64,000 bases of DNA from Purshia tridentata (taxonomy: Eukaryota; Streptophyta; Magnoliopsida; Rosales; Rosaceae), in the NCBI GenBank assembly GCA_003254885.1, contig QANT01003481.1:50179-114178 (forward strand). The letters run 5' to 3'. Below the pieces are notes generated by a model. The model had not been told where the DNA came from and ran no database searches. It saw only the letters and a list, made by a program, of their open reading frames with translations. This document shows, piece by piece, positions 49,102 to 62,800 of the stretch; position 1 is the first letter of the stretch; the number at the start of each line of letters is the position of its first letter. A program made the translations under genes and the position numbers.

Positions 49102-50670
49102 CATGTCAAGTGGAGATAGCTCCTATGTGGATGTTATTTTGCACTCCCACACACGTGAGTGAATTGTTAGAGTACGGATAACGTTTTTCTAATTGTGTAG
49201 AATGTTCAAAATCCAAAGTAAAAGACTAATCAGAGATCGAATCCAATCTAATCAAATTTCAATTGGATTTTCTACTTAATTAGATTGGGCTCTTATTTTG
49301 AAAACCAATGTAATTGGATTGGTTTACAGTTTTGAGTATCAAAAACCGACTCAAACCGAGTTGATCCAATTAGATTGTTTTTAATTAAAATTCTATACCA
49401 CGTTTCGTGCTGTGATGAAATTTTATGTTATGGTGATGGTTTGAAATTTTTAAATCTTTATAACCTTATATAGTATGGTAGATTTGTACCTTAATTTGAA
49501 TTTGAGCCATTACAATGTTTATTTTAGTTGACTTGTATTGTAATCCAAATAAACTAAAGAAACCCCAATCATTAAGAAAATAAATTAAAAGCTCATTAGT
49601 AAAAGAATTCAAGCATTTTCCCGAAAATAAGCAATAAAATGTTGAAAAAACTTGAGTATTATGGCTTTTTTAATAAGGAAAATCATGAGTGAAAAAGAAA
49701 TACGCAACCGGCCAAAAAAAAAAATTGTCAATTAATCCAACGACTATGATTTTTTTTTTCCTCTTATTTAAAGTGGACGATATTCAAAACATGAGGTTTT
49801 AGAATCTAGCCTAACCTTGTTTTATGAGCGATTAGTTTCAGCTTCCAAATCTACAAAAGAATTTATTAGAAGACAAAAAATTCCTTAAAAACAATAAATA
49901 TAATATAAAATGAGGTTATATAAAAGAAAGAGAATAATTGTCACAAAAGAAAAAGAATAAATTTTCAACCAAAACGGATCTTCCACCTTTTAAGTGTCTT
50001 TTTTACTTTTGATTTCCTTAATCCTTATGGGATGTCTTTTCACTTGATATTCATGCTAGTGATGGATGCATATTTAAATATATTTTTAGTCCAAAAATAA
50101 TAAAATGGAGCTTAATTTTGGTATTATTTTTGTATGAATAGCGAAAGAAAATAGTGAGGTATACATTTACATCACGCTTAGTAGTTAGTTCGCATTTGGG
50201 TTCGAAATTACACATCTAATAGCGACATTAACCTATATTTTATAAGTGAGGCTGTTGCTAATTACCTCTTCACTCACGCATGATTTCACTACTCAATCCC
50301 ACAATTTCATCAGTTTAAAAAATGGGGGACTGCTAAAACTCCTACAATCCCTTTAAATGTTTTCGTTACTAATCGAGAAGCCCTTGTAATATAATTAGGA
50401 TGCCTTAATGCAACAAAGGACCACGTTGAAAAATTATAGTATTGTATAAATGTTTATAAGGATCTCGAGCTAACCTTTACTTTTATTGCCATTAATTTTG
50501 TGAAAGATAGTTAAATTTCCTTCAACAACAATAATGCAACAAGTGGGATGTTACCAAATGACCTATAATGAAAACGCTTAATATTTAAACTCAAAATAAT
50601 ATACATCAAAATAACATCGATCACTGTATAAAAACAATGATTAACATATAGAATCTCATTTACTTTTAAG
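49102..50670. other. AT-rich intergenic DNA
   Basis: No gene, RNA or clear repeat recognised. Confidence 0.5.
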
Positions 50671-50981
50671 ACATTGTTTGATACATAGAATTAGATAATA
50701 TAAAATAGAATAAATGACAAAATAATGTATATATATTCAAAGAAGAAATTTTTAAATTTAAGAAATAAAATGAAAAGAATATGAAAATCATAAAGAGAAA
50801 CATATCTTTTCCAATCTTTTTTAAAATAGGAAGATTGACGGAAAATACGTTTTCCCCTGTAACTAATTCATTTTCTTTTCACCTTTTTTCTTCAAACGAA
50901 AAAATACCCATCATCTTTTTCTTTAAACACTAATCATATTGCCAATTTACCACTTATCTTATTTTATGCACCTAAAAAGCT
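50671..50981. repeat. Degenerate MITE-like element, family A, copy 3
   Basis: The order of blocks matches copies 1 and 2: an inward AGAATTAGATAATA/AAATGACAAA arm, GAAGAAATTTTTAAATTTAAG, a central GGAAAATACGTTTTCC core, and a right arm CCAATTTACCACTTATC. The terminal CGTTTGG motif has decayed (ATTGTTTGATAC). The ends are approximate. Confidence 0.5.
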
Positions 50982-52220
50982 TGTAGCATTAAAAAATCTA
51001 GGTTTCTATACTATTGCCACATACACGTACGTGTCATGCAGTCAGAGACGCAGAAGAAAACTTGATAATCTGTCATTGGGGTGCTTAGGCACGTAGGTGG
51101 GCGTTTGAAAGTGTGTGTGGCACTGAAGAATGTCTGCGCAATGCAGACTGTAGAATTGCCCAAACCACAAAATCAAATATGAAATCTGAGGCGGTCCCAA
51201 TGATCTGATACATTCATGGTTTAATTTCTAGGGGTCACCAATGCAATTGAAACTTTAAAAGTGGTGCTGCCAAATGTGTCTTGCTTTTGGGAAACACTTG
51301 AGTGTGCTTGACGTACTCCAAACTTTTTCCTTTTGTTTTGTCCACTCTCTCCCTTTTCGATTAAATTGACTTCCAACTTTTGGTCTTTTTACCGCACCTT
51401 GTTTCTACAAATTGTACAATTCATATTTTAAGGTTATGTACTTATGTTCATACTTAATATTTCGATTTCGGTCATTTGATAGTTTCGTTATATTTAATCC
51501 ATCTTTTGAAATGTTATTTGTTTACACAGAAATTATAAGATTCATATTTTCTTACATGACAAATGATGGGACGTTTACTATGATTTTTGAGTAGGTTAGT
51601 CGTGTTATGTATGTTGTTATTTTCAACAATACACTGATACATATGTTTATTTTAAGGAAAGTTTACGAATTTTTAAAATAAATAATGTACATGGTACCAG
51701 TACATTAAGTACATAGTCGTATCATGCACGTTGTTAGACAATTTATGTTGAGGCATGTGTCATATCAAATGGCATGCTTGAACAATTTGGCTATTTTATA
51801 TTATAAAGTTGCCCTTAATATAATCTAAAGTGGACGCCTAGTTACATTCCATGTAAAAAAATACATGGGTCTCAAAGCTTCCATGCGTGCAAATGACATT
51901 TTTTATTTTCTATTTTTAAAAAAGTATGCAAATAACGTTTTAAGTGACGAAAAATTATTGTATATGACTTAACACTACCACATGCTAAGGTGGTGCTCTT
52001 AATTTACTTAAATTATAATACATGTACAACTTTTAAAGATATTATTTACAATTTGGGGTTTTAGATATTTAATAATTGTATACGTATTATAAGATTAATA
52101 ATACTATGTTATCATATACAAAAGTTTCTTTTAAGTAAAAGTTAAACACAATCAAACTCACCAAGGATAGATGTTAAAAGACAAATCTAACAATCTAAAT
52201 TTACAATTCAATAAAAAAAT
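50982..52220. other. AT-rich intergenic DNA
   Basis: No gene or clear repeat recognised; short frames have no domain features. Confidence 0.5.
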
Positions 52221-52420
52221 AATAATGCTATTCTTACCATATTTTTATACCATATTTATTGTACCATCTTATGTGTTATTATTGTATTGGCAGAGTATTT
52301 CCTTATTTTTAGCGTTTTTATTTTTATTTTTTTATTGTCCAATGTATAAATGCCATGTAAATTACCACATAAAATTGTATAAAATTATGGTATAAAAATA
52401 TAGTAAGTATAGCATTGTTG
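52221..52420. repeat. Small MITE, family B, copy 1
   Basis: About 200 bp with inverted ends: AATGCTATTCTTACCATA on the left and the reverse complement of CAATGCTATACTTACTATA on the right, continuing through ATTTTTATACCATA on both sides. A related copy is at 61411-61592. Confidence 0.8.
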
Positions 52421-54106
52421 ATAAAAAAAAATATTTGTTCATAGCGTGATATTGTTGTAATATTCAAGAGATGATCTCTTCTTGCAAAAGAAAGATGCAT
52501 TTCACTAAAGCTAGCTGAACTGAAGTGAATTTTATGATAAAATATAAGACTAATATGTGTACGTACGTCATATATATGAATAGACTTTTACCTAATTTAT
52601 AATATATTGATATATGTGTGTGTGTGGGGCTCTCCTTTCAACTACCACCGTTACCTAAGAGCACAGCCATGGCTTCTACTTCACCTCGCTAGAATTAAAC
52701 ATTAACATATATATGTATGCAAGATAAACCGTTGGACCCACATTTTAAAATTTCTCAAACCACACACTCATTTAAGGTTTAAGGTTCAAATTTTTGGCTT
52801 GACATCCAAACCTATGAATTAAGAAAAATTTTAAAAAACGACTTATACATTCTAACATCACGTGATGGTGCTACGGTCATACAAAAAACATACTCACATA
52901 CTATTTATTTTATAAGTCTTCATTTAATGATCTTCCTGGTAAAAAAATGAATCAAAATTATTAGTCGGTTTAATTATATAGTTATTATTTCAAGTGTTTT
53001 AATTATATAGTCATATCGATCCTTGCTGAACATTTTGATCGATCTGGACGGTGGTAGGCTGGTAGTGGTTGATAAACTATATCGTTTGGTATATCATATA
53101 TGGTCCCTCCAACCCAACCATTTTTCCCTAACCATATATAGTTTACCTAGCTCGTACTATACTTTTACTCTTTTCATTTCATTATCTTTTCTCGCTAGCT
53201 TCAACCTCCTTGCTGTTGAGGATGATGATGTTCAAGTCATATTTGGTGTTAAATTTCATTATAAATAATTTGAAGATTAACTATAATTATGATGACAAAT
53301 TACTAAATATTCACAAGAAAATTAAGCTACGTTTTGAAGGGATGGTGGGTAAGTTTTGTGTGTGATGGGGCCTGATGGCAACATTAATATTAATTCAAGA
53401 TTTAGTCATTAATATTAAATTAAACCGCCCAATTAAGTTCCCTACTCCACCACAAGGGATTGACGGAATGGTAGCTTTGCCAACCCACCTATGACCTATA
53501 TGCTTCTATCATCTTCGTCGCAATCATCAGCATCAGCATCACCCCACCACTTAATTAATTATTTCCAACACATATATATTTAGCCTATTTAGGCATCAAA
53601 TATTTAGATTTTAATCCATTAATTGCGTTAATGTTCTCTTGTTAAATTGAGAATCTAACATTCGAAAAAACTTGAAAAAGTTTATTGGTACTTCTCAATA
53701 TTCTTCTTATACTTTTTTATATTAACATATGAAAAAAGGTTAATGTCGCTAGACTATTTGGTAATTAAGAGAACATTACAATATTACATACCCTATTATA
53801 AAAAAGACCGCTAAAAGATATCATATAAGTTATATAACCAAAAATTAGGGATGGACAAGAAGGTGGAGTACGTGCATGCTTCAAAATTAATATTATTTTA
53901 ATTTACCTAACGATCATTTTTCATAAACCTAACAGCGTATATTTTCAGAAAGTATCTACCAATATAATAGTCCCACTCTCACTAATTGCATTTAATTAAC
54001 ATTTAATGTAGCCATCAAACTTTAAGACCAGCGGTTCAAATAAATCTAATGAAAACAATTACTATATTTGGAAAGGTAGTTCTATAATTCTATTAGCACC
54101 TAACTC
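52421..54106. other. AT-rich intergenic DNA
   Basis: A short TG run at about 52612-52625; otherwise no gene or clear repeat. The 81-codon frame at 53023-53268 has no recognisable domain. Confidence 0.5.
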
Positions 54107-54109
54107 TTA

Positions 54110-54569
54110 GGGCCCGTTTGGTTCGTGGAATTGATTTCTTAGGAAATCAATTCCTATGCCTTTTCTAAAGGAATGGAATGTAAGATTACATTCTCCTGTT
54201 TGGTAATATTGGGAAAGTAAACTACGAATTCCCTTTTTATTTTCATTCCATTGTTTGGTTTGTGCAGGAAAAGAAAAGGAAACTAGTATAATTTCTCAAT
54301 TATAACCTTATTTATTAAACAAAAGTAATATTTATTTTAATTAATTTAACAAAATATTAAGGTTAGTTTAGTAAATATAATAAGTAATAAATGCTTTTCC
54401 AAGATGGGGAAAACAAAACCCAAGCTTGACAAGGGTATCATTTTCCCCCCAATAGGAGCATCAGATTCCCTTAAGTCAGGAAACTATTTTCCTTTCCTGC
54501 ACTTGCCAAATGTAGGAATGGAATTGATTTCCCATTCCCAGGCCTCCAAAACTTGAACCAAACGAGCCC
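54110..54569. repeat. Tourist-like MITE with TTA target duplication
   Basis: Exact TTA repeats (54107-54109 and 54570-54572) flank inverted ends GGGCCCGTTTGGTTC and the reverse complement of GGGCTCGTTTGGTTC. A further palindrome, GGAATTGATTTC then GAAATCAATTCC, lies just inside the left end and recurs near the right end. These are standard PIF/Harbinger MITE features. Length 460 bp, no coding capacity. Confidence 0.92.
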
Positions 54570-54572
54570 TTA

Positions 54573-56842
54573 ACCTTCTTGTCTAAAAAAAAAATAAAAT
54601 TCTTAACCTTCTTTATCTAAAGAAAAAAACCTCCATTTTTTAACCATATTTATTAGTTATATATGTTCACCAATCACCATACCATATTTCGGGTAGTATT
54701 TCTTTCTTTTTTGTTGAAATACTTCTAACAAGTTCCAATGCTTTATATCCAAAAATAAATAAAAATATTCAAATAGGTTTTATGATGCGTCTAATCAATG
54801 CATGTTTAGAAATATTAATTAAATGCATAAACTTTCTGGCCCCAAAAAAAGAAAAAAATTAGAGGCATTAACTATTATGCTAAGTTTTGAATTCTAACTA
54901 ATGTGATAATATTTTATTTGTTCACATTTGAATTTATTATGAGTTTCATTTATTCATAACCAATAATAAAAAAGTTGATAATCATATATTGAAAGAATAG
55001 TTGTTGTCATTTTTCTTTTCTCATAAATCTGAAGAGAAGAAGGGAAAGAGGGGTATGATGGGAAGAAAGAGAGGGAAAAAGGTTTCTCAAAGTTATTAAT
55101 TTCTTAAAAGATGGATAAGTAAGAATAAATTTAAGATGTAAAAAATAAAATATTAGGTGACAATAATATAGAATCTCCCTTAAAAAAAGGCCAATAGCTC
55201 TTACTCCCAGTAATTGGAGGCCGCCCACGTAAAATCCCAAAAGCAAAAGCAGAGCAAAAGAGGCATCTGGCCCCACAAACGCAATGCTTATCAGTTGCGC
55301 ATTAACATCAGTTCTGGCCGTCAGATCAATCCTTGATGGCCGTCAGATCATAGTACTGTTTCGTGTATTTATTCATTGAAAGCACTGTAGTAGACTCGCG
55401 CAGTCACAGGCTTACTGTACGTGGAATTCAATACAATTCCTGAATTATCCAGCAACAAGTGAGTTATTGACAGGAATATCCCACACCTGGACCCTTAAGT
55501 TAAGTTGACCATTTTGTTCCCCTCTGTTTTTACTTTTTAGACCATTCACTTTTTACCCTTTATTACCACGCTGCAATTTTTGGAATTTGCAAACCCTTGT
55601 TTCTCCAAAAGCGCGTGGAACCATTCTCCAGTATTATGACACCCCTACTTGTGACTTGTGACTTGTGATTTGTGAGTCTGTAACTTGCCACCCCTGCCCT
55701 TTAGCAACAAATTGCATATAGTACTAGTACTTGCTGGTTTTTTTTTGGGCACAAAGGAGGGCTAGTACTTTGTGGTTTGATTCACCGAGTGTTATTTCAA
55801 TGTTATTTATGTGATATAAGTAGTATCTCTATGATTGATATTTGTTACAATTCTAAAATAAAGTCGAATTGCCAATTCTCAACAGATTTTTTATCTCATT
55901 TCGTGTTATAAAGTTATCATACGGTGGATATAAAATTTGACCAAGTTAAATGAAAGCAAAATAACACTTATATCATTACAAGTGACATGCAAATGGTGCA
56001 AATGGTGCAAAATTGCCACTTTCATTTATTTCCGTCTATAGCCCCACTAAAACAAGGCATTTTTTACTTTTCACTATAAAAAATGATGCAAAATTTTCAT
56101 CAAATCTTTTAAAATGGTGCAAAATTGCCATCAAATCTTTCAAAAAGTACAAAAATGTCGTTGATTTAACGGGGTTATGAATGGAAGTTGTAATTTTGCA
56201 CCATTTTGAAAGATTAAATGGTACGTATTTGCATACAACCTTCATAGTCTGGATGTCATTTATAGAAAAAAAACCCAAACTAAATGTGTAATTTGACCTA
56301 AAATAAATTATGCCTTGAATTATTTACCATTGTACGTGGTAGTGATAGCTATCATAGTTTAGAGCTTTGTTTAGAGCACTTCTGGTGCATTTGACATAAA
56401 CAATTATCTCATCAGGATCCTTTGCTAATATTTTTATGTTGATCTCTTATTATACTGCAAAACTATATGTCTTTTTAAACTTATATATAATATTCTTTCT
56501 AACATAGATTTTAAACACTAATTAATCCTAACTAAACTTGAAACACTTAATTCTTAAATTCCAAAATGATATCATTTTGGATAAAAGTATAATTTCAGCA
56601 TCAGAATCAGAGAATCTTATTTCAAATAGTTAAAAGTATTTTGAGCTATAGAAGTATTTTTTAGTGATTTTTGAAAAAACACCTAGAACATTGCTTAGTA
56701 AGTGCTTTTTTGGTGCTTTTAATATAAGTGCTATTAACAAAACCGCTTGTTAAAGCAACAAGTGTTGCTTCATATGCCTCTATTTGTGGGTTTGTTTTGT
56801 TGGACAATGATTTTTTTTCTTTGGGCTTAATGTTTTGGTCCA
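54573..56842. other. AT-rich intergenic DNA
   Basis: No convincing gene. A short direct repeat of TGGCCGTCAGATCA lies at about 55315-55350. The minus-strand frames near 55007-55276 and 56036-56278 have no domain features. Confidence 0.5.
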
Positions 56843-56852
56843 TTTTTTATTG

Positions 56853-57376
56853 GGAAATTTCCAAAAATAGATCAAATTAATTTTAAAATAATTTTTTTAG
56901 ACCATCCAAATATTTTTAGACTTTTTTAGCACTTTGGCACAAAATGGGACAAAAATACCCCTAACCCATTACAAGACCTATACAAATGGTGTACAGGAAA
57001 TGAACAAATGGTGGACACGTTAACTTGTGTGGCAGGACTATACTGTCCTTAGTTTGTCCACAACCTATCCACTGTTTGTACACTATGTGTACTTGAAGGA
57101 GTTGGGTCTATTTGTATGGCCTATTTACAAGGCCTGTACAAATGGTGTACAGGTAGTAGACAAATGATTAACACGTTAACTCGTGTTGTAGGACTATACT
57201 GTCCTTGGTTTGTCTACAACCTGTCAATTGTTTGTACACCATTTGTACATGCTTTGTACTGGGGTGGGGGTATTTTTGTCCCATTTTATGCCAAAGAACT
57301 TAAAAAGTTCAAAAATGTTTGGATGGTCTAAAAAAGTCATTTTAAAATTAATTTGATCTATTTGTAAGAATTTCAC
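56853..57376. mobile_element. Mutator-like MITE with long inverted arms and internal duplication
   Basis: A 10-bp near-perfect direct repeat, TTTTTTATTG (56843-56852) and TTTCTTATTG (57377-57386), flanks arms that stay alignable for over 100 bp: AAATAGATCAAATTAATTTT, TTAGACCATCCAAA and AAATGGGACAAAAATACCCC appear in inverted form at both ends. A roughly 125-bp internal block is present twice in the same orientation (about 56972-57095 and 57126-57250), each with ACAAATGGTGTACAGG and GGACTATACTGTCCTT. A 9-10 bp duplication and long arms suggest a Mutator affinity. No transposase frame. Confidence 0.82.
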
Positions 57377-57386
57377 TTTCTTATTG

Positions 57387-58280
57387 TTGTAACTATCCCT
57401 AGGCTTTTGTTTAATGTCAATATTTGGAAGAGAGATTCTACTGAAAAGTTAATTTGAAGAAAAACATTTAGGAACCAATAATGTCCAAAGATAAAGGTTG
57501 TGTCCAAAGAATCTCTCTATTTCGGAAAAAAGCTCGGTGTCAAGATATATAAATATGTTGATTTATTGGATGCTCGATCTTTCTTCTTAATAAATCATGT
57601 ATTAAAGTGCTTAATTCATACTATACCAATAGAATCTTGTAGATATATAATAAAATGCATGTAACTTAATGAACTAAACTTTGCATGAGTACTTGTAATT
57701 GAGTATTGATGAAGGAAATACTTTACATGCGCCCATATATATTGAATAACACAAGTTGTTTAATTAATTAGCACATTGGGTTCAATATAAAAAGCTGCAG
57801 CAACTATATCTTGATGTAAAGTACAAGTAATATTAATATCAATAGAGAGATAAATAATGACATATACTATATATATGCGCAATCACTGGAATGGAATAGT
57901 ATGTAGTTAATGTACGATGAAATCAGAAGTGTGTGCAAAAGTCGCTACACAATATATCACATATTTATAATTCAAGAGCGTACACCACACTCCATTTTTG
58001 AGGAGCGTAGTGATATATATGAAGCATTTGTAACATGCCAATAATTATATATATAATATATTGGTGGATATGGATGGACAATGAAATGGAAAGAAATGAT
58101 ATGAAGCAAAGCAAGGAGAGGGCCAGGACACAAGTGTCATTTTCACCCTCAATTTTAAGGTTCACCTCTCTTCTCCCTCTGCCCTAACTGAAAACGACTG
58201 CAAGCAACCTGTGGTCTATGTGTGTGTATATATATAAATTCAATATTTTAAATAATAATGATATACATTTTTATTTCATG
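57387..58280. other. Upstream region of the PHD-finger gene
   Basis: AT-rich, with several TA runs; no gene recognised. The proximal part should contain the promoter of the gene at 58524. Confidence 0.5.
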
Positions 58281-58288
58281 TATAAATA
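58281..58288 (+). promoter_or_regulatory. TATA box of the PHD-finger gene
   Basis: TATAAATA is an exact consensus match. A start about 30 bp beyond it would give a leader of about 210 nt containing the CT repeat. Confidence 0.6.
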
Positions 58289-58344
58289 TGGAATTTTCAC
58301 ACACCGACTCATCAAAACCATTACTCTCCTCCCTTATATTTAAG

Positions 58345-58411
58345 TCTCTCTCTCTCTCTCTCTCTAGATCTCTCTCTCTCTCTCTCTCTCTCTCCCTCTC
58401 TTTCTCTTTCT
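58345..58411 (+). repeat. (CT)n microsatellite in PHD-gene leader
   Basis: Two CT runs separated by TAGATC, then CCCTCTCTTTCTCTTTC. The tract lies between the TATA box and the ATG and is probably transcribed. Confidence 0.85.
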
Positions 58412-58523
58412 TTTATCTTCTTGTAGTTGTCTCTGTGACTCTCCCTATATATCTTTGTCTACTTGGGTTTGGTTTTGGGTTGATCGGGTTTGATCATCTT
58501 CAACAATCAACAAATTAAGATCG

Positions 58524-59729
58524 ATGGTGGATCTTCAAACAGTTTGCTGCATGTGTGGTGACGTGGGTTTTCCTGACAAGCTCTTCCGCTGCAACAAATG
58601 CCGCAACCGCTTCCAGCACTTGTAAGCAAAATATATTAATCTGATCACAATTATTCTTCATCACACCCCATACCACATGCACATATAGCCATATATGTGC
58701 TTATGCCAACAAATTAAACATGTATGGCTCTATATATATGGATATGCTAGTTTGTGAATATATATCTATATATGTGTGTGTGTTTCTGTAGACATGAGAC
58801 ATCATATATGTATCATCATAATCATCATCATATATATGTTTGATAGGTACTGATAACTGAATAGGTAGAAACTCATCTCCAATAACACCCACCAAACCAA
58901 CCTATAATATTATGGTACCATATATGCATGCGCATGATGATATGATACATATGGTACCATAATAGTACCATGGAACATCCTATATAACGTTATATCATCA
59001 TCCATCCTCATCAACATATATAAACACACATGTTTATAATGGGCTCTATTTATTCTCCATGGATCTAGTCATATATATATATATATATATATATCATATC
59101 AAGGAATTTAATCTTTAATTCTTTTTACTAATTTATATATTTTATGTGTCTATTTCTAAAAATTATGTAAAATGTCACATAATGAAAAAAATATACAGAA
59201 ATATATACATTAGGAGAATTTACTCATTTATGTCATATATAATATATATATATATAAGCACTATGCTGATGATAGAAAAAGATAAGTAAAATTATATTCT
59301 AATTATGCAGGATAACCATGCGATTAAATTATTTTATATATAATTTGCGGCTAATTAAATTGTGGTTAGTTAATTAATTAAAATTTACCATCAATCGATT
59401 TTGTTTTTGTCTACAGGTATTGCAGTAACTATTATAGCGAATATGCGGAGCCAATTGAACTGTGCGATTGGTGCCGGAGTGAAGAAAGGAGCCCAAGGCA
59501 TGGCGGCAGCTCTTCGAAGAAATCTGTGGTGGTGGGCAGAGGAAGCGAGACTGGAGTGTCGAGCCGGTCGGAATATTCCGGGGAGAAAATCAAGCAACAG
59601 GCGGATACCCAACGTGAAGAAAGTAGCGGCGGCGAGAAGGCTAATAATAGGAACCAGTCAAGTAGTGGTGTGCCATCGCCAAGAACAGCTACGCGCAGGT
59701 ACAAGCTTCTCAAGGATGTAATGTGTTAA
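58524..59729 (+). CDS. Small C4HC3 (PHD-type) zinc-finger protein, 2 exons
   Basis: Exons 58524-58621 and 59417-59729; 411 nt, 136 aa, with one GT-AG intron of 795 bp that splits the finger. Zinc ligands are visible as C8-X2-C11, C23-X2-C26, H32-X2-C35 and C49-X2-C52, the C4HC3 pattern of PHD/FYVE-like fingers, with a Trp before the last Cys (CDWC). The rest (about 55-136) is Ser/Gly/Arg-rich and looks disordered, ending with a conserved-looking basic RRYKLLKDVMC. PHD fingers commonly read histone H3 tails or mediate protein contacts in the nucleus, but the ligand of this small plant group is unknown to me. The leader has a TATA box and a CT tract; AATAAA at 59873 probably directs polyadenylation. 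Confidence 0.87.
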
Positions 59730-59872
59730 CTCATCATCATCATCAAAACAGTGAGTGGGTTAACTAAGCTATAGCTATGCATAGCCTTGTGGAAAGGGCT
59801 AGCTAGCTTGTCAAGTGCCTTAGTGGGAGAGTGTGTGTGCCTTGTGCTATGGTTTTCATCAAGTACGTTGTT

Positions 59873-59878
59873 AATAAA
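59873..59878 (+). other. Candidate polyadenylation signal of the PHD-finger gene
   Basis: AATAAA lies 144 bp beyond the stop codon in an A-rich context. Confidence 0.5.
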
Positions 59879-59889
59879 AATAAGTACAT

Positions 59890-62800
59890 GAGCTTAATTT
59901 TAGGCCGGCCTCTCTCTTTCAATTCCTTGTGTAGATTAATTAAGCACTAGCTAGCTAGTAAACTTCTATATATACATGCATGGAGTACAAAAAAATCCAA
60001 ATCGATCCTCTATAATCAGCTGATCGATAGAAGAAATAGAAGCATCTGACTTAAAATTAATCGGCAATGGATACGTGAAAAGACCTAGGACCTTAGTTAT
60101 GCAAAACAACACATGCAATCTCAATTTGGGATACACTTAACATGAGAGGAATTGTTGTTTGCTTATATACGTAAATGAGGTATGATTGTAATTAGTCATA
60201 AAATATAAATTAAAGAATCGGAATCCTATATATGTTGATATTGTATTTATCTTAAAAACGCCGTTTATTTTGAACTTGTATATAATTATCTCTGTAAAAT
60301 AAGAGTACAATATCTCATAAGTTTTCTATACAGATTGCAGCTGGGTTGTTTGATCAGTGCGATTACTCTTTATTAATGCACTTTCTGTTTTTGATGTAGG
60401 CTATGTAGGCTACATTTGGTTGTACAGTTGTAAGTAGAAGATTGTATTTTGTGTAGGGTTTTTCGTCTCTGTCAGAACAGGGTTCTAGAGGGAGTTAGAG
60501 TCATACACCTCATTGCTTTGCTGAGACTCTTAAGGAGAGAATTGAATGCACTGGGATGCCTTCCCACCAAAGAATTCATAGTACCTAAAGCCTGCTCACT
60601 TTTACAGATATTCATTCAAACGCCTTTAATGGATACTTTGGCCCTATCCCCACCCAGCTCTCTATTATTGTCACTCCAAATCATATATATATATATATAT
60701 AAGAGAAAAAATTGTTCACCCCAAAAGATAATAAAAGTGAAAAAGGTTAATAAATATTTAGTAACAATTAAGTAGTGAGTGCTCAAAATGAGAGAGATTA
60801 GAAAACTAAAAATTATTGAGTGTATCCGATATGCAATTATGTGGTGTAATTGATTAAACGTGTAAGGGTATTTTTTATTAGATGGTATATTTATATTAGT
60901 ATGATATAATACTAATAATATTTACTCATATTATGATATGTAGGATTGATTACATCACGTGATGGTATATTGTTTTACACCTAATAATTTTCAGATAAAA
61001 GATATTGTTATTTCTAGGCCATTTATTTAAACCATGAATTCTTTGATTTTTTTTTCTTTTTTTATTGTTTCCTTACACATGCTTTGTAGTACTGTGTTGA
61101 CCCATATCGGTTTGTGAAATATCTCCAGAGTACACAAAGCTGATAAGGCCTCTTTCACTGTACCTGTTTTGGTCATTTATGGGAAAGCAACAAAACTCCT
61201 TCTCATTGGGGTACATATCTTTGAATTTATCACAATCAACCCATCACCTTTTTCTTCCTTCCAAATCTTTAATTTCTCTTCTCTCATCCTCCTATTATAT
61301 ATAGATTATTGTTTCATAATCTCCAGGATTGGACCACACAAACATATGACAACGATAGAAATCACCAGAATTTTTCTTAATTTTTAATTGTTAAACAATG
61401 TGATATTAATCAATAATACTATTTTTATCATATTTTTATACCATTTTACGTGTTATTATTGTACTAATAGAGTATTTTCTTATTTTTAGAATTTTTATTT
61501 TTGTAGTATCCAATGTATGAATGCCATGTAGATTGCTAGGTAAGATGGTATAAAATTATAATATACAAATGTGATAAGTGTAACATTGTTGGACATTTAT
61601 TTGATAAGAGTCTTGCTCATCTACGAGAAAAATTTTAATGGAACATAAATAAGTATTAATGGCATTTAATAATTGAATTTGATACACATGTATAATATAA
61701 TATTCCAACCATAATTATATATCGTTATTTACAATATTGTTCAAAATTTAAATTTGTTAATATTTAATAATACGAATATCGTATGAGATATTTAACCGTT
61801 TACAAACTAATATCATGATGTAAAAAGAATAAACATGTCTATGTCCGTACAAAATGAAACAATCACATTAGTTAGATCCAAAATTAAATGTAGAATGTGT
61901 TTTGATCGATCCAAAACTAAATGGCTGTATCCTATTGGTTAATTTTCTGATCTTCATGTGAAGGCTAATTAATAAAAGGTGAATTGAAGGAAAGTCGGTA
62001 TAAATAATAGATGTTGATGACTCAACAGAGGTTTCTTCCATCGGTCCACACTTTCCTTTGTTTCCAAACAGTCATTAAGATGAGTCACATGGTTGCTTCA
62101 GCTTCATGCCTTCAACCTCTCCTCTTATCTGACTTACAAGCAAACTTGATCAGTACGTTGTATAACTTGTATGTATATGTGGGATCGAGCAAAACAACAA
62201 ACACATGCATTTAATAATTAATAATGCATGCTATATATATTTTCATGTGTTTCATCAATATCTATAATCCCGCATCTTTAACATGTCAAACTTATGCGTA
62301 ACTTGGTATTTTCTCCACGCTAACATCCACAGAAATAGGGTATCATCTTCTTGACTTCATCACGCAAACTCAACCTTATTATGGCCCGTGATCACAAAAC
62401 CCAGAACATCATCTATCAATTTTTGTTGTGACGTCAATGAATTGAATTGAATTAGTTTTTGTTCATATCCTAGTAATAAGTATCTATAACCCAACTAACT
62501 TATAGTCTACTGATATATTTTTCTATAATATTGAAGAGATTTTAAGCTTTATTTCATGGATTAGAAACCCAAAAGCCATTTTTATTTTGGTGCCGTCTAA
62601 TTAATGGCAGTTGACATGTTCAATTAGAAACAAAGAAATGTAATTTGTGATCACAGTTTTGGAAGCCATATATAGTGTCGCCTCCTATCCGCCACTAACA
62701 TCGAAATGTCAACTCTTTCCAATAATACTCCAAATCTTTTCGTGTTTAAGTACTATCTCATGATGGCTGTGATGATGAGTGGAAAATGATCACAAGATTC

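Noticed and set aside
59391-59721. Other-frame ORFs over PHD-gene exon 2 on both strands
   Set aside because: They overlap the zinc-finger frame, which alone continues the Cys/His ligand pattern across the splice junction.
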